This document shows positions 11,188-23,462 of a stretch of 64,000 bases of DNA, piece after piece. A program made the translations under genes and the position numbers. Under the pieces are notes generated by a model. That model worked only from the letters and a program-made list of their open reading frames with translations, did no database searches and had not been told where the DNA came from. The DNA lies in contig JAVIAB010000059.1 in NCBI GenBank assembly GCA_032433765.1, positions 58,504,103-58,568,102 on the forward strand, written 5' to 3'. The DNA is from Megaustenia siamemsis (lineage: Eukaryota; Mollusca; Gastropoda; Stylommatophora; Ariophantidae). Positions within the stretch are counted from its first letter, which is position 1; every line of letters begins with the position of its first letter.

Positions 11188-12640
11188 CCAACACATGTAA
11201 ATGTAGGAAATATCCAACACATGTAAATGTAGGAAATATCCAACACATATACAGATAGGAAATACATACATGTATACAGGTAGGAGATATCCAACACATA
11301 TAAAGGTAGGAAATATCCAACACATATAAAGGTAGGAAATATCCAATACATATACAGGTAGGAAATATTCAACACATATAAAGGTAGGAAATATCCATCA
11401 CATATACAGGTCGGAAATATCCAACACATATACATGTAGCAAATATCCAACACATATAAAGGTAGGAAATATCCAACACATATAAAGGTAGGAAATATCC
11501 AGCGCGTATAAAGGTAGGAAATATCCAATACATATACAGGTAGGAAATATTCAACACACATAAAGGTAGGAAATATCTAACACATACAAAGGTAGGAAAT
11601 ATCCAGCGCGTATAAAGGTAGGAAATATCCAATACATATACAATAGCAAATATCCAACACATATACAGGTAGGAAATATCCAACATATTTACAGGTAGGA
11701 AATATCAAACACATATACAGGTAGGAAATATCCAACATATATACAGGTAGGAAATATCCAACCCATATAAAGGTAGGAAATATCCAACACATATACAAGT
11801 AGAAATATCCAATACATATACAGGTAGGAAATATCCAATACATATAAAGGTAAACAATGCAACTGTTATGTTATCTGATAATTAGGTAGCCTAAACTACC
11901 TATTTGTATGCAATTTCATTAGCCGATGATCTAGCTTCAGGACGCATAGCAAAACTTAGATTCAGACGGATAGATAACAAAGTATTGTAATAGGGATAAT
12001 GTAAATATAAATTACATATACAGATAGGAAATACATACATGTATACAGGTAGGAGATATCCAACACATATAAAGGTAGGAAATATCCAACACATATAAAG
12101 GTAGGAAATATCCAATACATATACAGGTAGGAAATATTCAACACATATAAAGGTAGGAAATATCCATCACATATACAGGTCGGAAATATCCAACACATAT
12201 ACATGTAGCAAATATCCAACACATATAAAGGTAGGAAATATCCAACACATATAAAGGTAGGAAATATCCAGCGCGTATAAAGGTAGGAAATATCCAATAC
12301 ATATACAGGTAGGAAATATTCAACACACATAAAGGTAGGAAATATCTAACACATACAAAGGTAGGAAATATCCAGCGCGTATAAAGGTAGGAAATATCCA
12401 ATACATATACAATAGCAAATATCCAACACATATACAGGTAGGAAATATCCAACATATTTACAGGTAGGAAATATCAAACACATATACAGGTAGGAAATAT
12501 CCAACATATATACAGGTAGGAAATATCCAACACATATAAAGGTAGGAAATATCCAACACATATACAAGTAGAAATATCCAATACATATACAGGTAGGAAA
12601 TATCCAATACATATAAAGGTAAACAATGCAACTGTTATGT
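11188..12640. repeat. 26 bp minisatellite, third segment
   Basis: Units of 26 bp (CCAACACATATAAAGGTAGG core plus AAATAT; period checked at 11291/11317). Because 26 is not a multiple of 3 and stops are rare, long frames (YVLDISYLYM) appear on the complement; these are not genes. Confidence 0.95.
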
Positions 12641-12784
12641 TATCTGATAATTAGGTAGCCTAAACTACCTATTTGTATGCAATTTCATTAGCCGATGATC
12701 TAGCTTCAGGACGCATAGCAAAACTTAGATTCAGACGGATAGATAACAAAGTATTGTAATAGGGATAATGTAAATATAAATTAC
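11245..12784 (+). repeat. 769 bp tandem duplication
   Basis: 11245-12015 is repeated at 12014-12784 with an offset of exactly 769 bp and a 2 bp (AC) overlap at the junction. Each copy holds about 620 bp of minisatellite plus about 140 bp of unique AT-rich sequence. The only clear difference I saw is C at 11763 versus A in the second copy. Confidence 0.9.
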
Positions 12785-13697
12785 TAATGATAATGTTAAA
12801 ATACAATACAGTAATGATGCAATGACAAAAAATATACAAATTCTGCAGTGAGTTGGGAACAGCTGTGTGTGTTACACAATTTCGTGAGGCGTATAATAAA
12901 AAAAAAAATGAGTTTCACAAAACGCTTAACAGCGCGTGTTGGTAGGATGTATAAATAATATATAAACTAAATCTCTTTATTTACTTGGTGCTGTGCTGAG
13001 GCCTTAACTAAGCTCTAGTCACGGTAGAGCAGTGGCCTGTTGAGAAAATAGGATCGGGTTTCAATACAGATCGACAGCTTTTATATTCAATCAGCCTGAA
13101 ATGAAAAAATATAATCGTGGCTACCAGAGATATTTTTCTGTGAAAGAAAGGCGTTGTGCTGACCATTGTGTTCAAAGAATGTTTCGGCAGTTGGACATTA
13201 GCGCCATTTTCCTTATAATCGACACTCAAGGCGCGATTTTTTAAATATTTATTTTGCTCTTTTTTTATAACAGAAAGCAAGCGAAAGACCCTAGAAAATG
13301 GAACAAATAGAGAAAAAAAAATGGTTTCTTAAAAAGGGTCCCAGAGAATGGAAAAACTATAGAAAAAGATCGTTTCTTAACCAAGAAAATGAAAGAAATT
13401 CAGAAAAGTTAGTTTCTTTTAGAAACTACTACACAAGTTTCTTTCCTTTTTTTCCCCTTTTTTCCATTATTTCCATTCTTCTATAAATCCAAATTTCCAG
13501 GGTCATGTTGTCTATTATGTGTGTTGTACTTAATATATTGGTTTCTGCTTCGTACACACATATATGCAGGAGTTTATAATTTTGTGTTAAAGAAAAACAG
13601 AAATAAAACAGAACAATTCAGACAGTTTAGATTAGGCGTTGAATGCACACGGATAGGGAAACAAACAGAGAGTCTGACAGACAGGAGGCAGACATAC

Positions 13698-13728
<31 letters not shown>

Positions 13729-14380
13729 AATAGAGCCTGATATAGTCAAATACAGGAAAAAGGTAGCTATGAAGATAAACAAAGGGAAAAAAAGAGCAGA
13801 AAGAAATTCGAACAAGCAGACTGACAAGCAAATAAATTGAGTACCAAACAGACAAAAATGAAGAGGCAAACTGACAGATGGAACAGCAGAGTGCGAGACA
13901 TAAAGAGAGACCGACAAAGAGGCACGTAGAACAAGACACAGAATAGACGGAAGGCAAGTCACAGGTCAGATAACGATAACCTTAAATTAATTAGGTTACA
14001 ACTTAATTCAAAGATTGAAAGTTCAACAGTACTAAATGTCTCCACAATCCAGGTCGATTACAATACGTTACTTAGTATCTTCTTTTACAAAAAAAATATA
14101 TATAGGACAGAGGTTAGACAAGTGTCTAGATTAAATAAATAAAAAAAAGATCAACCAGAAACTTGTGTTAAGTGTACACTAAAGGTCAGGTAATTCACGA
14201 CTTTGAAACAGGACAAAGGTAATCATGTAGATAGTTCTTGTGAACTTAGAAGTGTAGGAGTCAACAGTTGTATGGACAATGCTGATAGGGAAATAATGTC
14301 AAATGGTCGGAACCAGCCCTAAGGTGTTAGATCAAGGATGGTGTCACTGCGATTCTTGATTCCTTGTGTTTTCTCATCGC
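12785..14380. other. No recognised gene; simple-sequence patches
   Basis: AT-rich non-coding sequence. It holds a purine-rich stretch at 13290-13440 with internally repeated GGAAAAACTATAGAAAAAG-like words and a short (GA)n at 13701-13721. The reading frames on the minus strand at 13570-13960 are translations of GACA/GAGA-rich sequence. Confidence 0.5.
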
Positions 14381-14470
14381 CATCATGCAGAATAAAAATA
14401 AACAGGACGAATATGAAACAAGTTCAACATTTCAAATACTTGGTCACAATAATAACATCAGATGGAAGAT

Positions 14471-15944
14471 TTCGCTGAATGGGAGTGGCTGGTCGTCATC
14501 GACACCCCAGCCGTCTCTCTCTGTATAGTAGTTTTTGTTAGTCCGTCGTTGTTCTTCGTTTTGTGAAAGTTCTTGTGTGGGTTTTGTGTTGTAGTTTTGT
14601 ATTCCTGAGAGTTTTCGTCTTCTAGGTTCATCTTCTGGATCTGTTGATGTGGGCGTCTGGACTTTTGTTCTGGGAATTTGCTGCTGTGTGTGCTCCTTTG
14701 TCATTTGTTCTGTTTTTTTTTTTTTTTTTTGAGCTGCGTTTCTTCTTTGTAGGTGTTGGGGACGTTTCGTTGACTGCTGCTGCTGCGGTTGTTGTCTTGA
14801 TATCGTTGGTCTGCACTGGTTTTGTGATGACTGGCTCCTCGACTGTCGTCTGCAATCTCAGGCCTGGTTTCTTGGGGCACCGGTTTTCCCAGTGTGTGTC
14901 GAGTCTACAGTGAGAACATCGTGTTCTCCTGCCTGGCAGGGTCACGAAGACCTTGATAGTTTCGGTAATTTTCCCTTTCATTCCTATGTTGATATAGTGA
15001 GGTATCTTCACATCTGGGGTTGGCTTGTACCAAAAGTCCATTTGTCTGCTCGGTAGGTGTCTTGTTTCACTTGGGCCTCCTTGTCTCCTGTAATTTCGTA
15101 TACAAATTCCTGTATGTGTCTGTTTTTCAAAGTTGGCGGCATCCAGTGGATGCATCCTCTTGACTGCTCTTTCTCTTGATGGCTAATCACTATTGTGACA
15201 TTGGGTTCTTTTAGTTTGATCGTCTTGTTCCCAAGTTCCTGGCATTTTTGTTTATGTGCTTCGGGTTTTAGTGTGAAGAACCATTTCCTTGTATCACTGA
15301 AGCGGTACAAGGTGTTTATTTCGTTGAGCATAACTCCGGCGGTGCCTATGAGGATGCTCGTCATCGTGGAAGTGATAATTTTGGAGACGTCTGGGCCGTC
15401 GATACTGGCCATCAATGTGCCTTTCTCGTGTTTGTTTTCTAAGTTGATTTCGTAGGTTGGCGTGCGAGGTATCTGGACCTGTTCTGTTTCCATTCTTGTT
15501 TCTGAATTGTTCTGCACAGCTTGAATAGTTGACTTGTTTTCTTTATTTCCTTTGGCGTCTTCTCGGCATGCATTGTTTTCTTTAATCCATTTATTGCTTC
15601 TTGGCACCTTAAATCGAGACTTTGACTTTTCCTCCGTTTCCTCGTCCGGACATTTTGTGTGTTGGTGGTTGATTGTGTTAAAATACAAAGTAACGTCAGC
15701 GAAACCTACCTTCTGAGAGCAACAAAAAACCAGCCACCCCAATTCAACGACTCCGACTACGAGTACGACCTAGACTACCAATGATAACTTTATGCCTTTC
15801 TAAGGGCAACAAAGGGAAGAAAAATGTTTTTTTTTTCTCAAATATTTTCCTACTTATATAATAAATAAAATTTTGAAATAATTAAAACAGTCCCTTAAAT
15901 AAACAACAACAACAAATAAATAAAATAAAAAAAAAATCTTACAC

Positions 15945-15980
<36 letters not shown>
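14471..15980 (+). mobile_element. Retro-insertion with inverted 5' part and poly(A)
   Basis: Bounded by a 14 bp direct repeat ATCAGATGGAAGAT (14457-14470 and 15981-15994) inside LINE A, and ending in a 35 nt A run (15946-15980) on the plus strand. The right part (about 15690-15980) reads rightward and ends in a short acidic reading frame (QPPQFNDSDYEYDLDYQ, stop near 15781) and an AT-rich 3' UTR. The left part carries ORF1 in the opposite direction. This layout is what twin priming of LINE RNA produces. Confidence 0.7.
14473..15690 (-). pseudogene. Gag-like ORF1 of a non-LTR retrotransposon, frame-broken
   Basis: Reads leftward. Such ORF1 proteins bind element RNA in the cytoplasmic ribonucleoprotein. 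A first segment (to about 15050) contains an RNA-binding-like region with PEAHKQKCQELGNKTIKL. A second segment, in another frame, carries a CCHC zinc knuckle CSHCRLDTHWENRCP (C-X2-C-X4-H-X4-C, near 14900). After it comes a Lys-rich stretch encoded by a 20 nt T run (plus strand 14711-14730), then a third segment (STDPEDEPRRRKLSG and onward) in yet another frame. There are therefore two frame changes, one near 15050 and one probably in the homopolymer, where sequencing error is also possible. No RT domain follows in this insertion. The N-terminus is cut at the inversion junction. Confidence 0.7.
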
Positions 15981-15984
<4 letters not shown>

Positions 15985-16081
15985 GATGGAAGATGCACCA
16001 CAAAAAAAAAAAAAAAAAAAAAGCAGAATAGCTCAGGCCAAAATCGCATTTTAGAAAATGAAAAATATCTTATGCAACACA

Positions 16082-16796
16082 ACTATGTTAATCCTCATCA
16101 TCGAGTGCCTTCTCCGCATCGAAGGTTGGCTACCAAGGAGCGCCTATTCTGCTCTGTCTCTTGCTTTGATGGTGCAGGTTGTCATAGGCAGATTTGTCCA
16201 TCTTTTGATGTTACTCGTCCATGTTAGTCTTGGTCTGCCTTAGCCTCTTTTACCGTGTATTTTCCCCTCCAGGATTACTTTTAGTAGGCTGTTGTGTCTT
16301 TTAACATGGCCCAAAAATTGCACTTGTCTTGTTTGAATTGTGCTTAGTAGTTCTCTTTTCATTTTTAGTTGTTTTAAGACTTCATCGTTTGTCTTCTTTT
16401 CCTTCCATCCAATTCTACATATTCTTTTATATATCCACATTTCAAAGGCTTCAATTCTCTGTTCTGTTTCCTTGTCTAATGTCCATGTTTCTGCACCATA
16501 TAGGAATATTGAGAAGATGTAACATTTTGCTATTCTTAGTTTTAGCCCTGATGTTATTTGTTTTGATGTTAGTATGTTCTTCATGACATTAAAATCACTT
16601 TTTTTGCCATTCCTATTCTTTTGTTTATTTCAGTTGTACATTTTCCATCACTGGTTATAGTATGTCCAAGGTAGTTGTAGTTCTGAACTGTCTCCAGGTC
16701 TATTCCTTCTATTTTGATATCCACTTGTGGGTTTTGAGTATCTTCTTTGTTTATGATCATAGTTTTAGTCTTTTTGATATTCAATTTGATATTATA
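16082..16796 (-). mobile_element. LINE family C, inserted in LINE A
   Basis: The minus strand encodes the family C C-terminal region (LYGAETWTLDKETEQRIEAF, RRIC..GWKEKKTNDEVLKQ) with breaks. ACTATGT at both edges is a probable 7 bp TSD. Its 3' end is at the left (CATCATCGAGTGCC). Confidence 0.8.
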
Positions 16797-17344
16797 CTAT
16801 GTCATAGAAGTGAGAAAGAGCGTTCATCTGTGCTATATAGAGCCAATTCTGACCTATGGAAGCAAACCATGGACAGTAAACAAACAAATGAAAATACGAT
16901 TACAGGCTACAGAATTGGGATTTCTCAGAAGAATGTTGAAAGTTCACTGGACAGCTAAAAAGACCAATGAGGAAATTATCAAAGAGGCCAACACAAAAAT
17001 GGAGCTCCTAAAAAAAAACACCAGAAAGAAACAATCAACATTTTTCGGGTACATCATAAGAAGATGAAAGTTTGGAATACTTGATTACAACTGGCAAAAT
17101 ACAGGAAAAGAAAGATCACGAGCGACAAAGAGAGAAAATACAGGATAGCTTGGTGTCATGGCATGGAAAACAGTAAACAACCGAACTGATACGATGCACT
17201 GTGGATAGAATATTCTGGAAGGACATGATCGACTACGCCATCCGGTATGGCACATGATGATGATAACATTCAACACATCGATTTCAATATGGCATATTGT
17301 TGGGATCGATTTTACATTCCCTTGTTTATTTCCGGAGCTGCGGT

Positions 17345-17415
17345 AGAACACAATAGTTAGTTAAATGTTCTCATCGGGACAAGAGGGCGGTTTCGATTCC
17401 AACTGACGGTATCTA
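17345..17415 (+). mobile_element. SINE1 head relic
   Basis: Diverged match to the SINE1 tRNA-like head: ATAGTTAGTTAAATG (A-box region) and GGTTTCGATTCCAACTGACGG (B-box region). Confidence 0.4.
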
Positions 17416-17516
17416 GATTCTCCCAACCTTAAATGTGCACAAAATGGTATTTTTTTTTTTTTTACCAGGAAGGAAAGACAGAAGAGTGGTAGTTATGGCC
17501 ACACATATACCACGTA

Positions 17517-17870
17517 TGGGGGACTGGTTGGTCTCAAGGCAAGACACCGGCTTCGAGACAGATAGGTTGTGGGTTCAAATCCTGGCTGCACGGGTTGGGA
17601 TTTTTATTTATGATTTCTCTTTGCGGCAACCACCCCTGGTCTCAGCAGCGAGGCCTGGCTTGAAATGTCAATTACTCATGGACGGAAAAATAAGAGTACC
17701 TCCGAAGACGGAGTTATCTGCTCCTATATGTCTGTAGGTATATATGTTTTATATGTGCTCTCCTGTGCGGCGAGCGGACCTCTGTGCACACGGCTCCCAG
17801 GGAAAAACGGATTAACGCACAATTCAGTTCCTAGTCTCTAGGTGTTATAGTTACGGCACCGAATTTGATA
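17517..17870 (+). mobile_element. SINE3 copy
   Basis: tRNA-like head (GGACTGGTTGGTCTCAAGGC, B box GGTTCAAATCC), then a body with GCGGCAACCACCCCTGGTCT and TCAATTACTCAT, then a 3' part GTGCACACGGCTCCC. Other copies: 22273-22600, 52600-52916 and 56925-57230. The 3' end is diverged here. Confidence 0.8.
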
Positions 17871-17949
17871 TCTAATGTCATAGGCTAACGCCGCGATGGC
17901 TTGTTTGATGCAGAAATAACGAGTGGTCAACATTGTAATAATTTTAATT

Positions 17950-18853
17950 ACATGACAACACTGTACAACATCTACTATAATACAAGTCTTCCACATGACA
18001 ACACTGTACAACATCTACTATAATACAAGTCCTCCACATGACAACACTGTACAACATCTACTATAATACAGGTCCTCCATATGACAACACTGTACAACAT
18101 CTACTATAATTCAAGTCTTCCACATGACAACACTGTACAACATCTACTATAATACAAGTCTTCCACATGACAACACTGTATAATATCTACTATAATACAA
18201 GTCTTCCACATGACAACACTGTACAACATCTGCTATAATACAAGTCTTCCACATGTCAACACTGTACAACATTTTCTATAATACAAGTCCTCCACATGAC
18301 AACACTGTACAACATCTACTATAATACAAGTCCTCCATATGACAACACTGTACATCTACTATAATTCAAGTCTTCCACATGACAACACTGTACAACATCT
18401 ACCATAATACAAGTCTTCCACATGACAACACTGTACAACATCTACTATAATACAAGTCCTCCACATGACAACACTGTACAACATCTACTATAATACAAGT
18501 CCTCCACATGACAACACTGTACAACATCTACTATAATTCAAGTCTTCCACATGACAACACTGTACAACATCTACTATAATACAAGTCTCCCACATGACAA
18601 CACTGTACAACATCTACTATAATACAAGTCTTCCACATGACAACTCTGTACAACATCTACTATAATACAAGTCTTCCACGTGACAACACTGTACAACATC
18701 TACTATAATACAAGTCTTCCACATGACAACTCTGTACAACATCTACTATAATACAAGTCTTCCACATGACAACACTGTACAACATCTACTATAATACAAG
18801 TCTTCCACATGACAACACTGTACAACATCTACTATAATTCAAGTCTTCCACAT
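17950..18853. repeat. 43 bp minisatellite, about 21 copies
   Basis: Unit core ACATGACAACACTGTACAAC plus ATCTACTATAATACAAGTCTTCC; the 43 bp period was checked at 17951/17994. Units differ by a few substitutions (CTT/CCT, TAC/TTC), and one carries a small deletion near 18350. Confidence 0.97.
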
Positions 18854-19332
18854 ACACAAAACCATCCATTAGTAACATGTCTCAATTCGTTCACGACCGG
18901 TGAGAGAGAGAGAGCGCGAGAGAGCCGTTTTCTCTCGTCCCAACTATTTGTACCTCCCTACCATCTACTATCCCATCATCCTCTGTAACCAATCATTTCT
19001 AATCTTTCCTTTGTTTACTACTCACACTTAACACGTCACGCCACGAACCTTCCAGACCTCTGTCTTCCCCAATTAACCTTGACCCTAGCTAAGTCTGTTT
19101 CTAGCATACGGTCCATACTCAGTGGACTTCATGTTCCCCGCGGACTGCACGCCTTTATGGCGGTATACCCTTACCCTTAACCTTGGCGGTATACCCTTAA
19201 TTAACTATAGTCTATTTCTATATTCCCTCTCCATGAATACAGCTCCACTCTTGCCTACCCGGCCATTCCCTATATTACACGTCTGGCTAATATACCTTAC
19301 ATTTCAACTCTTGACCAATTACTATTCCAATA

Positions 19333-19906
<574 letters not shown>

Positions 19907-20394
19907 CACGTATTACTAAAAATGTGCCAATGTAAAAAAAAAACACATACACATAATAATTACAGCGGATAGCTTCAAACTTTCTATATGTCAGACGAGA
20001 GGTGTGACTATTATTTATTTCTGTTTCTTCTTTGATTCCTTATCTCCAAGTCAGGTTGTGTAATCTGTTACAGGGATTAGCTTACGGTGGTAAAGTAAGG
20101 TCTTGGTGAGTCATGGTTCGCTGACCTTGACTCCTAGCTTTCTGCTGTCAACTCATACTCTGCGCGTCTCAGTTCCCACGCAACGCTGTAATGATGACAC
20201 TTGAATGTCACGGCCGTCACGTGAACTTGCTTTACTCCCCCTACTTGTTGTGTTTAGTGTCAAGAAGCTGAAAAAGATTGTTCCAGAGAACAACCACGAT
20301 GACGTCTAAACGTGTCGCTCCCTCGCGGTTCTGTGTAAAATAGAGGTTCTCAAAGAGTCATGCGTCCCGAGGAGTTTTTTGGATATATACTGGA

Positions 20395-20720
20395 GACAAA
20401 TAATAATAAATAAATATTATTAAATAAATATTATTAAATAAATATTATTAAAAAGGGAAATTTCCGAGGCAATAATAGGGAATAATAGAAGTAAAAGGTA
20501 TGTGTTAGCACTCGGAAAAAAATGACAAATAAACAACAACAGAAAAAAAACAAAGAACAATATATGGTCCGAAGCAAGATCGAACCCGTACTCCTTGGCA
20601 CTCCGCCTTGCCACGAGAAGCTGGACGCTATAGGTACTCCAGTATTTCCCTTGAGAATCTCGAGAAAATCCGAGAAGAATTCGGACTCAAGTGCACGAAC
20701 TCCATAGCACGAGTGGGACC
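20395..20720 (-). mobile_element. SINE4 copy with expanded AT-rich tail
   Basis: Minus-strand tRNA-like head (B box GGGTTCGATCTTG at about 20575-20590), body with TCATTTTTTTCCGAGTGCTAA, and a 3' tail of AATATTATTTA repeats (20401-20450). Confidence 0.75.
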
Positions 20721-20809
20721 CATTTTTATGGGTAGGTTTCTACCGATAATTTCCTTCGAGAAGCGGCCATATCTAAGGCCTTTTCGTTTTTTTCTTTTAA
20801 CTGCCAAGG

Positions 20810-20905
20810 GTTCTTAAATGTGCGTGGTTGCGCACGGGATCTCCTGTTTATTGCCGCTATCCGAGAGGGCTAGACATCAGATCTCACTATCAAAGAGATA
20901 ATGGA
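20810..20905. repeat. Dispersed repeat R7, second copy
   Basis: Resembles 5795-5905: GTGCGTGGTTGCGCAC hairpin and GAGAGGGCTAGACATCAGATC. Confidence 0.4.
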
Positions 20906-21179
20906 AGGGTAACGTCATAAAGAAAGCATGGATTAATTTTTTCTATTTTTGACATTTCACCACCACTTTTGGAGAGCTCTGATGTTTCCTGTCTTGAAGC
21001 CAAAGTCGTACCTCTACACTACCAAAGCCCTCCCACCCTCCCCACCCTGATCTTCTTCTTCTTATTATTTATTAACTATTATAATAATTATTTTGTATTA
21101 TTATTTAAAATAAAAGAAACGACACATCATTATATTCAAAGAAGTGATGGTGTCAAAATGAGAAGACAAAAGACGCAGG

Positions 21180-21345
21180 AAAAAAGGGAGATCAGACAAA
21201 GGACCACAAACACATCTTGTTTATTCTGCGGTCGAGTCTGTCTATCCAATATTGGCAGATTCAATCAGGAGGGAAGCTGTTCAGTAAAACATCATCCAGC
21301 ATACGCACAAATTAATACATTAAAAACTTCTGACAAATCTTGATT
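21180..21345 (+). mobile_element. C-terminal finger fragment of LINE family E
   Basis: Encodes TSCLFCGRVCLSNIGRFNQE followed by GSC, the same C-X2-C...C finger that ends the family E protein at 45100-46011 (CSLCDRVCLSNIGRISHERS). Only this tail remains. Confidence 0.7.
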
Positions 21346-21649
21346 GCTTGCTTGATCTGTTAAGACATCAAATTCCATACAATATAGGTTATTACTACTA
21401 TTGTTATTATATAGGGTAGCCATGGAGGGACTGAAGGGTTTTAAAACATTCATAACTTGTTAATTTTCAATCTTTTTGTACTATCATTTTTTTAGGTTAT
21501 TGAGCATACTTCGAAGATTAAAATGACTACGTATGATGTTCAACGACATGTAACACTCAGTGGGTTTTCCATTCCAGTGACAGATCAATTATTGAAACTA
21601 AAATACAGTACCGGCACCATTTTAATGTCAGAGTATTCTCCTAACAAGA

Positions 21650-22090
21650 AAAATAGTTCTTAATGTTATGTAGATGGAGCCAGTCTTAACATAAGGATGT
21701 GAATCATGGACGACAGACAAGAAAATCACTAGAGTCTGTAGAAATGTGATTTTACAGAAGAATGTTGAGAATACCATGGACAGCTAAGAAGAGTAATGCA
21801 AACTTTCTGAAAGAGGCCAAGGCAAAAAGAGAGCTAAAGAAAGAAACAATCATAATTATTGGCCATGTAATGAAAGGGGAACAGCTGTAATATATTGTAA
21901 CAACTGGGAAAATTGAGAGGGGGGGGGGGAGGGACGAGGTAGAGTGAAGCAAAAAGACAAGATACCAGACAGCTTAAGAGAATGGCTTAGCCGAAGGTCA
22001 ACAACAGAAATGTTAAATAACTGTCGAGATCGAAAGTTGAGGAGAGACATGACCACCTACGCCAGCAGGCATGGCGCTTGATGATGATAA
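21650..22090 (+). mobile_element. LINE family B, 3' fragment
   Basis: Matches family B from TGTTATGTAGA through the FYRRMLRIPWTAKKSN region to the end TACGCCAGCAGGC..GATGATGATAA. Internal stops and a G run (21918-21928). Confidence 0.75.
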
Positions 22091-22272
22091 TTCTCCTGAC
22101 GATGATATGAATCGGAACCTAATCGCCCGGTTTGAAGAAAAAAAAACTTCATCAGTCTGTGATCTTCCAGGTAGAGGTCCTAATCTCACTGTAGCTAGCA
22201 GTGGAAGCTGTAAGGCAGAGTGTCCTTGAGGATCCATCTGTCTCTACCATCGTCAGTCTGCTCAATTCTTAT

Positions 22273-22600
22273 TTTGCGCTCACCAGCTTTTACGTCTGGC
22301 GAAGTCCCTAGAGACTAGGAACTGAATTTTTGCTGTGTTAATCCATTTTTCCCTGACAGCCGTGTGCACAGGGGTCCCTTACCGCACAAACAGATAACTC
22401 CGTCTTCGGAGATACTCATATTTTTTTCCGTCGATGAGTAATTGACGTTTCAAGCCGTGCCTCGCTGCTGAGACCAGGGGTGGTCGCCGCAGAGAGAAAT
22501 CATAAATAAAAATCCCAATCAGTGCAGGCCGGATTTGAACCCACATCTCTGTCCCGAGAGGCCGGCGTATTGCCTCGAGACCAACCAGTCCCCAAGTCTG
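22273..22600 (-). mobile_element. SINE3 copy
   Basis: Complement of the SINE3 sequence with head at the right (GAGACCAACCAGTCC) and 3' end at the left (GGCGAAGTCCC). Confidence 0.8.
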
Positions 22601-22689
22601 CTAAAATAAACATCACCAGAAAATCGCTGTAGAATATTCTGAAACGTGATTTTTAAATGTCGAAGATCATCACGAGTATGTTCTCAACT

Positions 22690-22870
22690 GCGCACCCTGC
22701 CAGGACGACGATATACCTCCTGGGAGAACTTTTCAGTGAACGAATAATTTAAACAAAAAATGCAGAATTTGTTCGGCTTCTACGTTCCCCTGATTTGACG
22801 GCACTAGACATCATTTTGTGGGGCTACTTGAAAGAAGTTTACGAAAATAAACCTCGAACACGTCAAGAAT
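22690..22870 (+). pseudogene. Degenerate DDE transposase fragment
   Basis: One frame from about 22728 reads ELFSERII, a stop, then RSPDLTALDIILWGYLKEVY. This matches the SPDL(T/N)PLD(F)LWGYLK block around the last catalytic Asp of Tc1/mariner-type transposases, unlike the PSDFHLF version of the mariner at 8529. Just upstream another frame gives a QDDDIPP word resembling the preceding QDGAPPH block. At least one stop and one frame change; no ends found. Confidence 0.5.
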
Positions 22871-22919
22871 TTACCTCTACTAGACGTACAATCTTATATA
22901 TATATATATATATATATAT

Positions 22920-23415
22920 AGGCAGTAATATAGACAAAGAGGGAGGAACATAGAATGATACCAGAATAAGGATATCAAAAGCAAGAGGAGCATTCGTTGC
23001 ACTGGGAAAGATATGGAAATCCAAAGAAATTAATTTAAATACAAAAATTAACATGGTCAGCTCTATTGTTAAGTCAGTTCTATTATATGGCTGTGAAACA
23101 TAGAGAACAACATAAATTACAATCATGACGATACAGACCTTCATTAATGGATGATTGCGCCAATTAAAAGGATGGAAATGGAAGGACAAAATCACTAACA
23201 TAGAATTACGAAAAACGACCAGTCATATACCAATGAATAAAAAGATACAGCGAAGACGATGGTCCTTGATAGGACACACATTGCAGAAGCCACCTGAGAA
23301 TATTACACAACTGGCCCTTTTTTGGAATCTCCAAGGAAAAAGACAAAGAGAAAGACAAAAATATTCTTGGAGAAAACAGATGGAAGCAGAGATGGACAGG
23401 ATGGGGAAGAGATGA
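22920..23415 (+). mobile_element. LINE family F, C-terminal fragment
   Basis: Encodes KINMVSSIVKSVLLYGCET, stops, then LRQLKGWKWKDKITNIELRK and RRRWSLIGHTLQKPPENITQ. 3'-truncated or lacking a clear tail at about 23415. An (AT)n tract (22895-22920) precedes it. Confidence 0.75.
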
Positions 23416-23462
23416 GTTTTTTTTATAAATAGAAGTTATTATTTTTTGTTATTACGGCAGCC

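Larger units (their letters stand above)
14385..17265 (+). mobile_element. LINE family A, host of two nested insertions
   Basis: Three blocks, 14385-14470, 15981-16081 and 16797-17265, join into one family A copy (compare 49289-49874 and 53801-54626). The last block encodes LEATE..FLRRMLKV-like and GKIQEKKDHER-like sequence with frame changes and ends at GGCACATGATGATGATAA. The gaps are a gag-bearing retrocopy and a family C copy. An 18 bp A run at about 16003-16020 replaces a short non-A stretch found in other copies. Confidence 0.8.

Noticed and set aside
11175..12612. Several frames with YVLDISYLYM repeats
   Set aside because: Translation of the 26 bp minisatellite and its duplicate.
15195..15716. 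Plus-strand frames across the gag region
   Set aside because: They are shadows of the minus-strand ORF1, which has a CCHC knuckle and sensible composition.
17950..18853. CRISPR-like array of 43 bp units
   Set aside because: Units are contiguous with no unique spacers, and the genome is animal-like; it is a minisatellite.
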